A DNA stretch of 64,000 nt, taken from positions 7,316,101 through 7,380,100 of the forward strand of contig NC_003074.8 in the NCBI RefSeq assembly GCF_000001735.4. Direction: 5' to 3'. Below the pieces are notes generated by a model that was not told the origin of the DNA, ran no database searches, and saw nothing but the letters and a program-made list of their open reading frames with translations. The translations under genes and the position numbers were made by a program. The stretch is from Arabidopsis thaliana (lineage: Eukaryota > Streptophyta > Magnoliopsida > Brassicales > Brassicaceae). This document shows, one piece after another, positions 34,477-44,797 of the stretch (within the stretch, counting starts at the first letter, position 1; every line of letters starts with the position of its first letter).

Positions 34477-35883
34477 ATGGCGGCGGCGAAAAAACCGACT
34501 CTACAAGACGTTGTTTCCGATGAACTTAACTATGAACTCTGGGCTCCAACCTTGAAAAATGCTCTAACTGAAAAAGGACTTTGGGATGTTGTTGAAAATC
34601 TAATGCCGGCGGATCTATCGAAGAGTCCAGAGCTAGCGACGGAGATTCTACCGGAAGATCTTCTGAAATGGAGTGATTTTATGGTAAAAGACAGAAACGC
34701 GCTTCAGATTTTGCAATCTTGCCTTCCAGTTTCTGTTTTGAGATTGACACTTGAGACCAATTCAGCCAAAGATCTTTGGGATTTGCTGGAATCAGCTAAT
34801 GAACAAGCCAAGTTAGACAAGAAACTCGAACAAGATAAGGTAGAAGAAGGAGAACGTATCTCCTCATTGTTGACGAAGATTGCTGATAACAGTTTATATT
34901 CCAATCTTCTGGCTATCTCCCAAATGGTAATCTCGCTGTCAGATTCATATGAGCATGAAACGAACGAGCTCATACTCATGGGTCTGAAGAAGCTTTCTTT
35001 TTACCGATTTCGTGACCTTCTTGATCTACTGGAATCATGTACAGTGAATCAAACCTTGTACAATATCATGAAAGGAAATGGGTATGGATCATCATCACAC
35101 GATTTGGGTAGGATCTACTGGTTAAACTCCATGTCAGATTCATATGATGGTGCAGCTCTGGTGATGGAAGAACTGATGTGTGTCAAGAATCTCACTTTTA
35201 AGAATACTCGTGAGCTTTTTGATATGTTTGAATTAGTATCAGTGAAGACCATCAATGAAATTATGAAGGACTTTGAGGTTGGATCATCATTACGTTCGAA
35301 AGAATTTTGTCATTCACTCAATGATCTTAGGGGTTTGCTAAAAGAAGCAAAGTTAGAGAAGAAAGGAGATTGTTCTGCTTCCATGGTTTTGAAAAGGGTC
35401 ATGAGTTCTAGGCATGAAAGAGGAGAGTGTATCCATTGTGGAGGAAAAGGGCATGTCTTCAAAGACTGTAGCAACAGAAAGAATCAAAGCATGAATGTTG
35501 GTCCTGTGACATTTGATGAGGATATGTGGATGCTATACAGCAATACCAGTAACCATATGACTCCATATATCAAGTATTTCACCACTTTAGACAGATCACG
35601 CAGAGCTCGTATACAATCAATCAAGTCTCAAGGAATGGGAGATGTGAAGATCATGACCAAGGAAGGGAAGACTAAGATGATCAAGAATGTGCTTTATGTT
35701 CCGGGGATGGACAGAAACGTGTTGAGTGTTCATCAGATGGTAGAAATAGGCTACAGTGCCGTAATGACTGATGACATATGCACTATAAAAGATCAGAATG
35801 GGAGATTATTTGGTCAAGCCTTGTTGGAAAAGAGAGGTTTTTTTCTGCGTTTGCAGGTAGTTGAAGGTAATCTCACCTCTTAA
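34477..35883 (+). CDS. Gag-like gene 1 (Ty1/copia-derived, open)
   Basis: A single-exon frame of 468 residues. Parts: an N-terminal copia-type Gag segment (DUF4219/UBN2-like, about 15-210, with LNYELWAPTLK and KDLWDLLES hallmarks), partly repeated in the middle. One CCHC knuckle follows (C-IH-C-GGKG-H-VFKD-C, about 314-327). The C-terminal segment is related to the copia protease/pre-integrase stretch (MWMLYS…NHMTPYIKYFTTLDR … KNVLYVPGMDRNVLSV). No integrase, reverse transcriptase or LTR is near, and I would not expect protease activity. It looks whole as a host-type gene. It is the first of about twelve same-strand relatives. TAIR-type annotations call these Gag-Pol-related proteins. Nucleic-acid binding is the only role the sequence supports. 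Confidence 0.8.
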   Translation: MAAAKKPTLQDVVSDELNYELWAPTLKNALTEKGLWDVVENLMPADLSKSPELATEILPEDLLKWSDFMVKDRNALQILQSCLPVSVLRLTLETNSAKDLWDLLESANEQAKLDKKLEQDKVEEGERISSLLTKIADNSLYSNLLAISQMVISLSDSYEHETNELILMGLKKLSFYRFRDLLDLLESCTVNQTLYNIMKGNGYGSSSHDLGRIYWLNSMSDSYDGAALVMEELMCVKNLTFKNTRELFDMFELVSVKTINEIMKDFEVGSSLRSKEFCHSLNDLRGLLKEAKLEKKGDCSASMVLKRVMSSRHERGECIHCGGKGHVFKDCSNRKNQSMNVGPVTFDEDMWMLYSNTSNHMTPYIKYFTTLDRSRRARIQSIKSQGMGDVKIMTKEGKTKMIKNVLYVPGMDRNVLSVHQMVEIGYSAVMTDDICTIKDQNGRLFGQALLEKRGFFLRLQVVEGNLTS

Positions 35884-36512
35884 CTACTGGACTTACTGGT
35901 AACCTGTCGACTATGCGGTCACGGATTTGGTAAGGTTGATTCAGTTTTCAAGTTTGGACCATCTGGCATCAATCTTAGTTTAGATGAAACATTTTTTGGA
36001 TCACTGTTCATATGCTGCGACTGTTTTTGACTTTTTGGGATATGAACATATATCTAGTGCTTATCAGCTTAATGTGAAGTCTTTGTAGTAAATCATCTTG
36101 GCGTGGTCACAAGTCAAAGCCATCAATCATTCTTGTTGACTAGCGTTGGAGAGAAACTTGCATTGCATGTGGTGTAATAACTTTGACCGGATTAAGCCAG
36201 TTCTAATCACAAGTCAAAACCATCAAGGCATCAAGCATTCTTGTTGAGTAGCACTGGAGAAAAGACTTGCATGTGATGTAGCGTGTACGGTTTATAATAA
36301 CTTAACCGGATTAACCCAAGTTAAATTGAATCAGACTTGACCAAATCGGATTCCCCTTAAAATAACTCATCCCAATTTCCAAACCGATTCGTAAACACCG
36401 TACCAACCCAAATTTTAGAGTGTATATAAAATTATAAATAGACGGCCGAGGGATTCATTTTCTCCGAGAGAACCAAAGAAAAGGTTGTAAGAAACCCTAG
36501 GAGTAGCCTGCT
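35884..36512. other. Spacer in the Gag-like array
   Basis: Contains two copies of a CAAGTCAAA-CCATCAA … TTCTTGTTGA block (36110-36145 and 36210-36250) and the ACCGGATTAACCCAAGTTAAATTGAA-type motif that recurs before most genes of the array. A TATATAAA box lies at about 36422. Confidence 0.5.
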
Positions 36513-37298
36513 ATGAGGGCGGCGAATCCTATGACTCTACAAGACGTTGTTTCCGATGACCTAAACTATGAAATCTGGGCTCATATTATGAAAACTAGCT
36601 TAGTGGAGAAAGGACTTTGGTACGTTGTCAAGTACGGAATCCCGCCGGATTTATCAAAGATTCGAGAGTTAGCTACGAAGATTCAAGCTCAAGACCTTTC
36701 AATATATAGAGATTATGTGGCAAAGGACTCTAAAGCGCTCCAGATTCTGCAATCTTCTCTTCCAGATTCGGTTTTCAGAAAAACACTTGAGGTCACTACA
36801 GCCAAAGATCTTTGGGATTTGCTAAAAGAAGCTGACGTACAAGCCAAGTTAGAGAAGAAATTACCTGAGTACCAAATGTTAGCAATCGATGTTGGTCATT
36901 TGACATTTGATGAAGATATGTGGATGGTATACACTACTACCACCAACCATTTGACTCCGTATGTCAAGTATTTCACTAATTTAGACAGAACATACAGAGC
37001 TAAGATCAGATCCATCATTGGATCTATTATCATGTCTGAAGGGAGGGGAGATGTCAGGATCATGACCAGGGAAGGGCAGAAGACGATCAAGAATGTGCTT
37101 TATGTCCCTGGGATCAACAGAAACGTGTTGAGTGTTCCTCAGATGACACGGATAGGATATAGAGTTGTAATTGACGCTGGCAATCTCAAATGCACAGTAA
37201 AGGATCGGACTGGAAGATTATTTGCTGAATCCTTGTGGGATAATAAGAGATGTTTTTATATGCGTTTGCAGGTGGTTGAAGGCAATCTACTCTCTTAA
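36513..37298 (+). CDS. Gag-like gene 2 (short form, open)
   Basis: A single exon of 261 residues. It has the N-terminal Gag segment (LNYEIWAHIMKTSLVEKGLW, KDLWDLLKEADVQAKLEK), joined through LPEYQML to the C-terminal segment (MWMVYT…NHLTPYVKYFTNLDR … KNVLYVPGINRNVLSV). There is no zinc knuckle. It looks whole in frame. The fusion point LPEYQML also appears in the fragment at 38938 and in gene 4, so these form one subgroup. Its promoter has a TATATAAA box about 90 bases before the start. Confidence 0.7.
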   Translation: MRAANPMTLQDVVSDDLNYEIWAHIMKTSLVEKGLWYVVKYGIPPDLSKIRELATKIQAQDLSIYRDYVAKDSKALQILQSSLPDSVFRKTLEVTTAKDLWDLLKEADVQAKLEKKLPEYQMLAIDVGHLTFDEDMWMVYTTTTNHLTPYVKYFTNLDRTYRAKIRSIIGSIIMSEGRGDVRIMTREGQKTIKNVLYVPGINRNVLSVPQMTRIGYRVVIDAGNLKCTVKDRTGRLFAESLWDNKRCFYMRLQVVEGNLLS

Positions 37299-37884
37299 TT
37301 ACTAGACGTACTAGTAATCAGTTTATTATGCGGATTTGGTCTGGTTTATTCAGTTTTCAGTTTGGACCCATTGGATTACTCTATCCTCTGCTTTTGTTTT
37401 TACGATATGAACATACTACAGTCTACATAGTATATGTCTATTGCTTATGTTCATGACTTTGTCTAGTTTGTCAAATTCAAAAACTCAATGACTGCTTCAA
37501 ATCTTCAGTCATCGTTCAAATGCACTGCATCATTTTGGTGTGGTTATAGCTCTGATCACAATTCACAAGTCCTCAAGTCCAAACCATCAACCGAACGAAC
37601 AAGACCCAACCGGATCAATGCCTATACGTTATAGGCCGTCTTTTAAATAAAATTAAAAATTGGGCCTATAACTAATGCGTTAAATCTATTGGGCCTATTG
37701 AAAGCCCAGTCAATAAACTAATACACTCACAGAGCACTAGTAGCATCGTATCATCTTCTTCGTTAAGTCTATAGGGTTTTGTTTCTCGGCCGCCGTTTTT
37801 GGAAAGTTTTTTACAATAAAAAAAAAAATAGATACTTTTTGGGTTTGAGGGAAATAGTTTATTCGCTTTGTCAGAGATACTAAA
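37299..37884. other. Spacer in the Gag-like array with site II motifs
   Basis: Three GGGCCTA or TAGGCC motifs (37633-37700) precede gene 3, a promoter type not seen before the other array members. No gene. Confidence 0.5.
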
Positions 37885-38676
37885 ATGATAATGAAAGGCG
37901 ATTGGTCGGCGACGACAAAACCTAATCTACAAGACATAATTTCCGATGACCTTAACATGGAAGTCTGGTCGGCGATGTTGAAAACCATCCTAACGGAGGA
38001 AGGACTTTGGGATGTGGTCGCGAACGGAGTCCCGCCGGATCCATCGAAGATTCCAAAGTTAGCCGCGACGATTCAAGCAGAAGAGCTTTGCAAATGGAGA
38101 GAGCTTGCGAGAGAAGACATGAAAGCACTCCAAATATTGCAGTCTAGTCTCACAGATTCTGTGTTTAGAAAGACTCTCTCGGCTACTTCGGCTAAAGATC
38201 TTTGGGATATGCTAAACGAAGTACCTGATCATGTAGCTGAATGTTTAGTTGATGATAGTCCAGTTTATGAAGATAGCTGGAGGATAAGCTGCACTAACTC
38301 GAATCATATAACTTCACATGAGAAGTTTTTCACCACTTTAGACAGATCGCGGAAAGCTAGGATTAGATTCACAAATGGATCTACTACCATGGCAGAAGGA
38401 ACTGGAGATGTGACTATCATGACTCAAGAAGGTAAGAAGACGATCAAGAATGTTCTTTACGCTCCAGGGCTCGTGGGAAATGCATTGAGTGTTTCTCAGA
38501 TGCTGAGGAGCGGCTTGGAAGCTAGAATGGATAGAGAACGATGCACTATATGGGATCGGACGGCTGGGAAGTCTTTTGCTGAAACCAAGATGGGAGAGAG
38601 AGGCTTTCACCTGCGTTTGGATGTGATTGATGAAGGTCATTTTCAAAGCAAGAAGAGAAAATTTGCTCCAGTTTAA
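37885..38676 (+). CDS. Gag-like gene 3 (short form, open)
   Basis: A single exon of 263 residues. The N-terminal Gag segment (LNMEVWSAMLKTILTEEGLWDVV) is joined by VPDHVAEC to the C-terminal segment (NHITSHEKFFTTLDR … KNVLYAPGLVGNALSV), ending in a basic SKKRKF tail. The same join and tail mark gene 5, so the two are sister copies. No zinc knuckle. It appears whole. The start used is the first ATG (MIMKGDWSATTKPNLQD). Confidence 0.68.
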   Translation: MIMKGDWSATTKPNLQDIISDDLNMEVWSAMLKTILTEEGLWDVVANGVPPDPSKIPKLAATIQAEELCKWRELAREDMKALQILQSSLTDSVFRKTLSATSAKDLWDMLNEVPDHVAECLVDDSPVYEDSWRISCTNSNHITSHEKFFTTLDRSRKARIRFTNGSTTMAEGTGDVTIMTQEGKKTIKNVLYAPGLVGNALSVSQMLRSGLEARMDRERCTIWDRTAGKSFAETKMGERGFHLRLDVIDEGHFQSKKRKFAPV

Positions 38677-38937
38677 TTTTAGAGGGTGGACAATAATAGA
38701 CTGTTTTACATCATCATGTAGTTCAAAGCAAGAGAGAGACTTTTGCCTGCGTTAGGATGCCATGTTGATTTAGTATGATTTCATCTGTCTAGTTTAGTTA
38801 GCTTCTATCATAGTCTCTTATCATTTTATCCTTTGTCTCATAGTTTAGTACTTATTTGGCTTTTTGACTACGGGGAAATCTTGTCTTCGGCTGTCTTATG
38901 TTTGTAATCACCACAAGAAGCGGATTCGTAAAGGGTA

Positions 38938-39235
38938 ATGAGATATAGGTATGAAAGGGGAGAGTGTATTCTCAATGTGGAGGTAAATGGCATGTCTTTA
39001 AAGACTGTAGCAGCAGAAAGAAGAATGACGCAATTACCTGAGTATCAAATGTTAGCAATCAATGTTGGTCCTGTGACATTTGACAAGGATATGTGGATGA
39101 TATACACCAGTACCTCCAACCATATATATGACTCCTTATGAGAAGTATTTCACCACTATAGACAGAACACACAGAGCTCGGATCAAATTCATCACCGGAC
39201 ATTCTATCATGTCTGAAGGAATGGGATGGTAGTTT
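38938..39235 (+). pseudogene. Gag-like fragment between genes 3 and 4
   Basis: A partial, broken copy covering part of the knuckle region and the start of the C-terminal segment (GPVTFDKDMWMIYT). It ends just before the MITE at 39255. Closest to gene 1 and gene 2 in sequence. Fossil. Confidence 0.8.
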
Positions 39236-39254
39236 CGTGTGATGTCAAATCTTA

Positions 39255-39771
39255 GGGGGTGTTATTAGATTGTGACTTTGAAAGAGTTTTAATGACTTTA
39301 AAAAAATATAGAAAGTAGATAAAATGAAAGATTTTAAATGATTTTTAGAGAGTTTTGTATAATCTCTATGATTACTTTTCCAATATCTTGTAAAATCCTC
39401 TTATAATCTTGTAAAATATTCCTAGTTACAAAGTCATTCACAATCTCTTTTTTTTTACGATACTTTACATGATTTTAGTTTGTAAAGAAAAGTGTATAAA
39501 ATCATAAACCAATAACACAATAATTTAAATCATTAACAATCATAGATTCATTTGTTTTAGTTGAATAACACAAAAATTTTAATGACTTTATTAAAGTATG
39601 AATCTAATAACTCAAGATTTATGAAGACTTTAAATTACTTTTTACAAATCAAAATCTAATAACACCAAACTTTAAAAGAGTCTTATAAAATCTTAATTGA
39701 ATAACACAAGATTTTTCACAATATTTCAAATCATTAAAAATCCATATAAATCACAAACCAATAACACCCAC
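39255..39771. mobile_element. PIF/Harbinger-type MITE, 517 bp
   Basis: Terminal inverted repeats GGGGGTGTTATTAGATTGTGA (left, first 20 bases matter) and, on the other strand, GTGGGTGTTATTGGTTTGTGA (right) are flanked by the 3-base target duplication TTA (39252-39254 and 39772-39774). The inside is AT-rich, non-coding and filled with sub-terminal CCAATAACACA-like repeats. TIR sequence and TTA duplication fit Arabidopsis Harbinger elements such as the ATIS112 group. Confidence 0.85.
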
Positions 39772-39862
39772 TTATTATATAAACAGGGGATGATTTTATT
39801 CAGTTTCTCGAGGGAAAATATACAGAATAAAACGTTTTAAGAAACCCTAACAGTTGCTGGCT

Positions 39863-40535
39863 ATGGCCGTGGTGAATCTTCCGACTCTACAAGACGTTGT
39901 TTCCGATGAACTTAACTACGAAATATGGGCTCCAATCATGAAAACTAGTTTAGCGGAGAAAGGACTTTGGGACATTGTCAAGTACGGAATCCCACCGGAT
40001 TTATCAAAGATTCCAGAGTTAGCGACCAAGATTCGAACCCAAGACCTTTCAATATATAGAGATTCTGCGGTAAAAGACACGAAGGCACTCCACCTTTTGC
40101 AATCTTTTCTCCCAGATTCGGTTTTCCGAAAGACACTGGAAACCACTTCAGCCAAACATCTTTGGGATTTGGTAAAAGAAGATTACGTACAAGCCAAGTT
40201 AGGGATGGAGAAATTACCTGAGTACCACATGTTCGCAATCAATGTTCTTCCGGCGACATTTGATAAGGATATGTGGATGATATACTCAGTACCACTTCTC
40301 ATATGATCCATATAAGAAGTATTTCACCACTTTGGATAGAACATACCGAGCTAGGGTTAGTTTCATATTTGGAAGTACTCTCATGGCTAAAGGAATTGGA
40401 GATATAATTATCATGACTAAGGATGGTAATAAGACGATCAAGAATGTTCTTTACGTTCCAGGGATCACAGGAAACGCGTTGAGTGTTGTTCAGATGGAGA
40501 TGAGTGTAATCTTCACAGCAAGAAGAGAAAAATAA
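39863..40535 (+). pseudogene. Gag-like gene 4 (short form, broken)
   Basis: A fossil relative of gene 2: N-terminal Gag segment (LNYEIWAPIMKTSLAEKGLWD), LPEYHM join and C-terminal segment (KNVLYVPGITGNALSV). It has about one or two breaks and a shortened end. The leader before the ATG resembles those of the other copies. Confidence 0.8.
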
Positions 40536-41084
40536 CATCATATGAAACTTAGTTTTAGAGGCAGGACACTGGGCTAGCTATTTTATTAAATAAAGTAGAC
40601 AAATCGATGGATTGTGTTCGGCTAATTCACTTTTCATTTTGTTTATTTTTATCGGTATGCGGACTTGTAGGGTTTATGGTCGCGTCTTTTATAGCTTGTG
40701 GTATGTAGCTCAATGGTTGCTTCATTCAAATGCATTGCACCATCTTGAATGGTTAGGTCTAATAACAAGTCAAAACCATCAACGATTCTTGTTGACCATA
40801 TATTTGTGGAGAGAAGCTTGCGTGTGGATTACGGTTAGTCGATTTAACCGGATCAATAAATTTAAACTGAACCAACACTTAAAAACGTTATTTGGCTTTC
40901 TTCTAAAGAATATATGTTTAAAGAAACATGCGGATACGACGGCGGCGAATATTCAGTTTCGTTGATTTCAAAATTCAAATTATAATAGGATTTAGGGTTT
41001 GTAGTGATGCAACTATGAATATAAATAATCGCTTCTCCAAGATAAATAAAAACAGAGGAAATCCTATGTAAGTACCACGAGGAG
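40536..41084. other. Spacer in the Gag-like array
   Basis: Contains the recurring CAAGTCAAAACCATCAA and TTAACCGGATCAATAAATTTAAACTGAACC motifs. No separate gene. Confidence 0.5.
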
Positions 41085-41866
41085 ATGGTAGTTATGTATG
41101 TGGAGACACCGACTCTACAAGAGCTCATTTCCGATGACCTTAACTTTGAAGTCTGGTCGGCGATGATGAAAACCACACTTATTCAGAAAGGACTTTAGCG
41201 AATGGAATCCCTCCAGATCCATCGAAGAATCCAAAGTTAGCGGCGACGATTCAAGCCGAAGATGTTTCCAAATGGAGAGAATTTGTAAGGAAAGACATGG
41301 AAGCACTCGAAATATTGCAGTTTTCTCTCCCAGATTCTGTTTTCAGAAAGACTCTCTCGGCTGTTTCGGCTAAGGATCTCTGGGATCTGCTAAACGAAGT
41401 ACCTGATCATGTAGCTGAGTGTTTTAGTAAATACACTTTTCATGAGAATATATGGTTGATTAGCTCCACTAACTCGAATCATATGACTCCACATGTGAAG
41501 TTTTTCACCACTTTGGATAGATCAAGGAAATGTAAGGTTAAATTCATATCTGGAGATAAGAGTGAGACCACAGTGGCAATGGTAGAAGGAATTGGAGATG
41601 TGACTTTCATTACTAACGAGGGTAATAAGACGATCAAGAATGTGCTTTACGTTCCAGGGATCGAGGGAAACGCGTTGAGTGTTTCTCAGTTGAAGAGGAA
41701 CGGCTTTGAAGTTTCTATGGAAAGAAGAACTGGATGCTTTGTTTGGGATCGGACGACTGGGAAAATGTTTGGTAAAAACATGTGGGAAAAGAGAGGCTTT
41801 TGCCTGCGTTTCAGTGTGATTGAAGGTAATTTTCAATGCAAGAAGCGAAAATTTACACAAGATTAA
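41085..41866 (+). pseudogene. Gag-like gene 5 (short form, broken)
   Basis: A fossil sister of gene 3, with the same VPDHVAEC join, the NHMTPHVKFFTTLDR and KNVLYVPGIEGNALSV blocks and a KKRKF tail. About one break near the front part; the remaining 189 codons are open. A shorter protein from an internal start is possible but unsupported. Confidence 0.8.
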
Positions 41867-42620
41867 TGTTAGAGGCAGGACAGTTAGATTATTTTACTAA
41901 ATAAGATTGGACTGATGGATGGATTTGTTTCAGTTTATTTGGTTTTCATTTTGTTTCTTTGTTCGAAGTAAGCTAATGATTGCATAAATATGGGGTATTG
42001 CAGACTTGCAGTATTGGTTTAGTCCCCTAGCCGAAGTGGGAAAATAGTTTGAATTACTGTGTTTTCCTGATGTGATCATGTCATTGCTTATGTTAGCCAA
42101 AGTATGATCAATGGTGGATTATCAGATAGTTGAATGTATTCTACAATTACCAAACTATGCAAACGTAAAATATACGAATCCAACTCTGATTTTTAACTAT
42201 GGATATTCAAAGTAGATTAGTAGATTACTGTTAAACGTAACCTAAAATCAATGTGAAAGTTGAATGATTAGTGCAGCCGTTTTTGGGATTTTGTTTTGTG
42301 ATTAACCTTTTAATTTATTCAAGGATGCATTTAATTAGCTATATATTAAAGGCAATTTAACTATATTAAAAGGCAATTTGTAAAAAAAAAAAAAAACGCA
42401 TATTATTTGACGTAAAAACAGAAGCTGAGCCGTTTTCAATTATTTCCTTTTGGTTTGACTATGCATATCGAATTGCCAAACCGGATTCGATCTCCCTTAA
42501 TTAAACACACATTCTTTAATTGCATGAAACCGGACCAAAGATAGATCCAAAACCGAGTCTAAAATCAAATGGTTTACCCCTAAACCGATCACATTGTGAT
42601 TTCAAATTGTAAATTACTAA
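41867..42620. other. Spacer in the Gag-like array
   Basis: AT-rich, with poly-A near 42380 and a GGCAATTTAACTATATTAAAAGGCAATTT local duplication (42350-42380). No gene. Confidence 0.5.
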
Positions 42621-42756
42621 TTTAGGGTTTAAGGTTAAGGTTAATGAGACTATATAAATAGAAAATGTTCGGGTCAGCGAAACGAATAAACCTGTTCACT
42701 TTCTCCGAGAGAATATAGAGAAAAGATAGTTTTTAGAATCTCCGACGGTTACGGCT
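42621..42756 (+). promoter_or_regulatory. Array promoter module before Gag-like gene 6
   Basis: TTTAGGGTTTAA (42621-42632, telo-box-like), then TATATAAATAGAAA (42651-42664), and an AGAG-rich leader of about 65 bases ending in GCT-ATG-GCG. The same order and spacing precede genes 7-12, so the promoter was duplicated with the genes. Confidence 0.65.
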
Positions 42757-43896
42757 ATGGCGGCGGCGAATAAACAACACGACGCTTTCTCCGATGACTT
42801 TGACTACGAAATCTGGTCGTCCGTCACGAAAGCTACACTAACGGAGAAAGAACTCTGGGATGTTGTCGAGAACGGAGTCCCGCCGGATCCATCGAAGATT
42901 CCAGAGTTAGCAACGAAGATTCAACCCGAAGAACTTTCAAGATGGAGAGATCTCGCTGTAAAAGACATGAAAGCTCTCCAGATCTTGCAATCTTCTTCTC
43001 TCACAGATTCTGCTTTCAGGAAGACTCTCTCGGCTTCTTCGGCTAAGGACCTTTGGGATTCGCTCGAAAAAGGTAACAATGAACAAGCGAAGCTACGTAG
43101 GTTAGAGAAGCAATTCGAAGAAATCAAAAGAGAAGAAAATGAATCTCTAGATTCATACATAGATAGGATTACGGAAATAGTTGGTAAGTTGCGTGTTTTG
43201 AAAGTTGAGAAATCCGAATACGAGATTTGTAAGAAGGTGTTTGCTTCGATGTCTGATTCGTATGGTGATATACATTCAATGATGGAGGAGCTCATGAATG
43301 TGCATGGGATGACTTCTGCGAGTCTTTGTCAGTATTTCTTTCTTAATGGATATGATTTTGAATCAGTGAATGAGGAAGTTTTTCTTCGACTGTTGAAGAA
43401 TTTGAGGCTTAAATCAAAGTCTAAGAAGTGGTGTGACGTGTGCTACAAGATTGATCACAATTTAGAAGAGTGCAACAGAAGGATTCAGAGATATGTAATA
43501 ATTGATGAGAATGTTTGGATGGTAAACTGGGAGGTCCCGAATCACATGACACCAAATGAGAAGTATTTCACAACTCTAGACAGAACATTCAAAGCTGATA
43601 TTGGAACGGACGATGGAAAAGTTCTTATGGTTGGAGGAAGAGGAGATGTGAAGATCAAGATGAAGGAAGGGAAGAAGAAGACGATCAATAATGTGATTTT
43701 TGTTCCTGAGCTCAATAGAAACTTGTTGAGTGTGCCTCAGATGAGAGAAAGAGGCTGCTCATTCATAGTTGGAGCACGAGGCGAATTAATTGTTTACGAT
43801 CGGACTGGGCAAGAATTTGGAGAAACTATGAGAGATGAGAGATCTAGAGCACTGTTTTTGCGTTTGGAGGTGATTGAAGGTAACCTCAACTCTTAA
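42757..43896 (+). CDS. Gag-like gene 6 (open)
   Basis: A single exon of 379 residues. N-terminal copia Gag segment (FDYEIWSSVTKATLTEKELWDVV, KDLWDSLEKGNNEQAKLRRLEKQ), a coiled-coil-prone stretch (about 100-150), one CCHC knuckle (C-DV-C-YKID-H-NLEE-C, about 226-239) and the C-terminal segment (NHMTPNEKYFTTLDR … INNVIFVPELNRNLLSV). Looks whole. Belongs to the subgroup of genes 6-9 sharing NGVPPDPSK and LSASSAKD blocks. Confidence 0.78.
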   Translation: MAAANKQHDAFSDDFDYEIWSSVTKATLTEKELWDVVENGVPPDPSKIPELATKIQPEELSRWRDLAVKDMKALQILQSSSLTDSAFRKTLSASSAKDLWDSLEKGNNEQAKLRRLEKQFEEIKREENESLDSYIDRITEIVGKLRVLKVEKSEYEICKKVFASMSDSYGDIHSMMEELMNVHGMTSASLCQYFFLNGYDFESVNEEVFLRLLKNLRLKSKSKKWCDVCYKIDHNLEECNRRIQRYVIIDENVWMVNWEVPNHMTPNEKYFTTLDRTFKADIGTDDGKVLMVGGRGDVKIKMKEGKKKTINNVIFVPELNRNLLSVPQMRERGCSFIVGARGELIVYDRTGQEFGETMRDERSRALFLRLEVIEGNLNS

Positions 43897-44458
43897 TTAG
43901 CTCTGCCTTGAACTTTGGTACAAGACTTTAAATCGTAAGGTGGGACTTTTATGTCTCTATGTTGGTTCTTAGTTTGGTTTTATTGAGTTTTCAATTTGTT
44001 GGTCTAGTTGATATTCTGCTAATGCAGTAGTATGAATTAATCTTGTGTTCTTTTAACCTTGGACGGCTTGTTACGTATTCATCAAGTTTTCTAAGTACTA
44101 TTTCGTTCTTCACTATGCAATGCTTGTGTCAAGTTTTGTTAATGGTGAAAAGTAGACGGATATGTTTAAACCAGTGTGTCAAATGATTATTAGTTTAGTA
44201 TAGTCGATTTAGGTATTTTACTTGTGGGCTGTGGCAGATTAAATCGTTCAAACACTAGAGAAAAGAGCTATCGTGTTGGGTAAATGGAATAATCTAACCG
44301 ACACCATCAAATTAACGTCAAATCCCAACTATTATAAAAACGCTACAAAGTTATAACATCAATAATCTTTTATATAAACTGTGTTGATCTTTGTAGAGGG
44401 AAACATTTTTGGGATTGTTATCGATAGAGATTATAGTTTATAACTAAAAGAGAAGATT
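43897..44458. other. 3' flank of Gag-like gene 6, copied at 46.1 kb
   Basis: Most of this stretch recurs at 46139-46640 with moderate divergence (TTAATTAGCTCTGCC, GTTTGGTTT-ATT, CAAATGATTAGTAGTTTAG, AATCTAACCGACAC motifs in the same order). No gene of its own. Confidence 0.65.
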
Positions 44459-44797
44459 TCAAACTTGGCATGGAAAAGCGCAAAGGCAACTCTTTAAATT
44501 TACGATTTGGAAGCACGAGCCACCACCATTTCCGTTCCATTTTTGCTTACACAGAGTGACACAAGTAGCATCATCGCAATCTGTTTTTTTAATAAGATCA
44601 TGACACATTTCTTGTCCTTGCGTCTCTTTCGTTTCCAGACCTAAAAAAATATTTGACATGTTTATGAATGTTAATTTATCTTCCCTTCAATATAAATTTA
44701 TATTATATGGTATGAGAATGGTAAAACTTAAAAAGTAAAGCAAACCTAGAACAAGGACAACCATGAAGATGGCAAGAATGGTGGCTTTTTGGGTCAT
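44459..44797 (-). CDS. Defensin-like secreted peptide 1
   Basis: Two exons on the minus strand, 44797-44746 and 44640-44459, give 77 residues. The signal peptide MTQKATILAIFMVVLVLG is encoded by exon 1, the intron sits at the usual defensin-like position, and exon 2 holds eight cysteines. CVTLC (CxxxC) and CLC (CxC) spacings fit the cysteine-stabilised alpha-beta fold. Plant defensin-like (LCR/DEFL) peptides are secreted and act in defence or cell signalling; the target is unknown. It is paired with a close copy at 46643 and embedded in the Gag-like array on the opposite strand. Confidence 0.85.

Noticed and set aside
40612-41176. Frames of about 100 codons in the spacer before Gag-like gene 5
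   Set aside because: They overlap array spacer repeats that recur elsewhere without an open frame.
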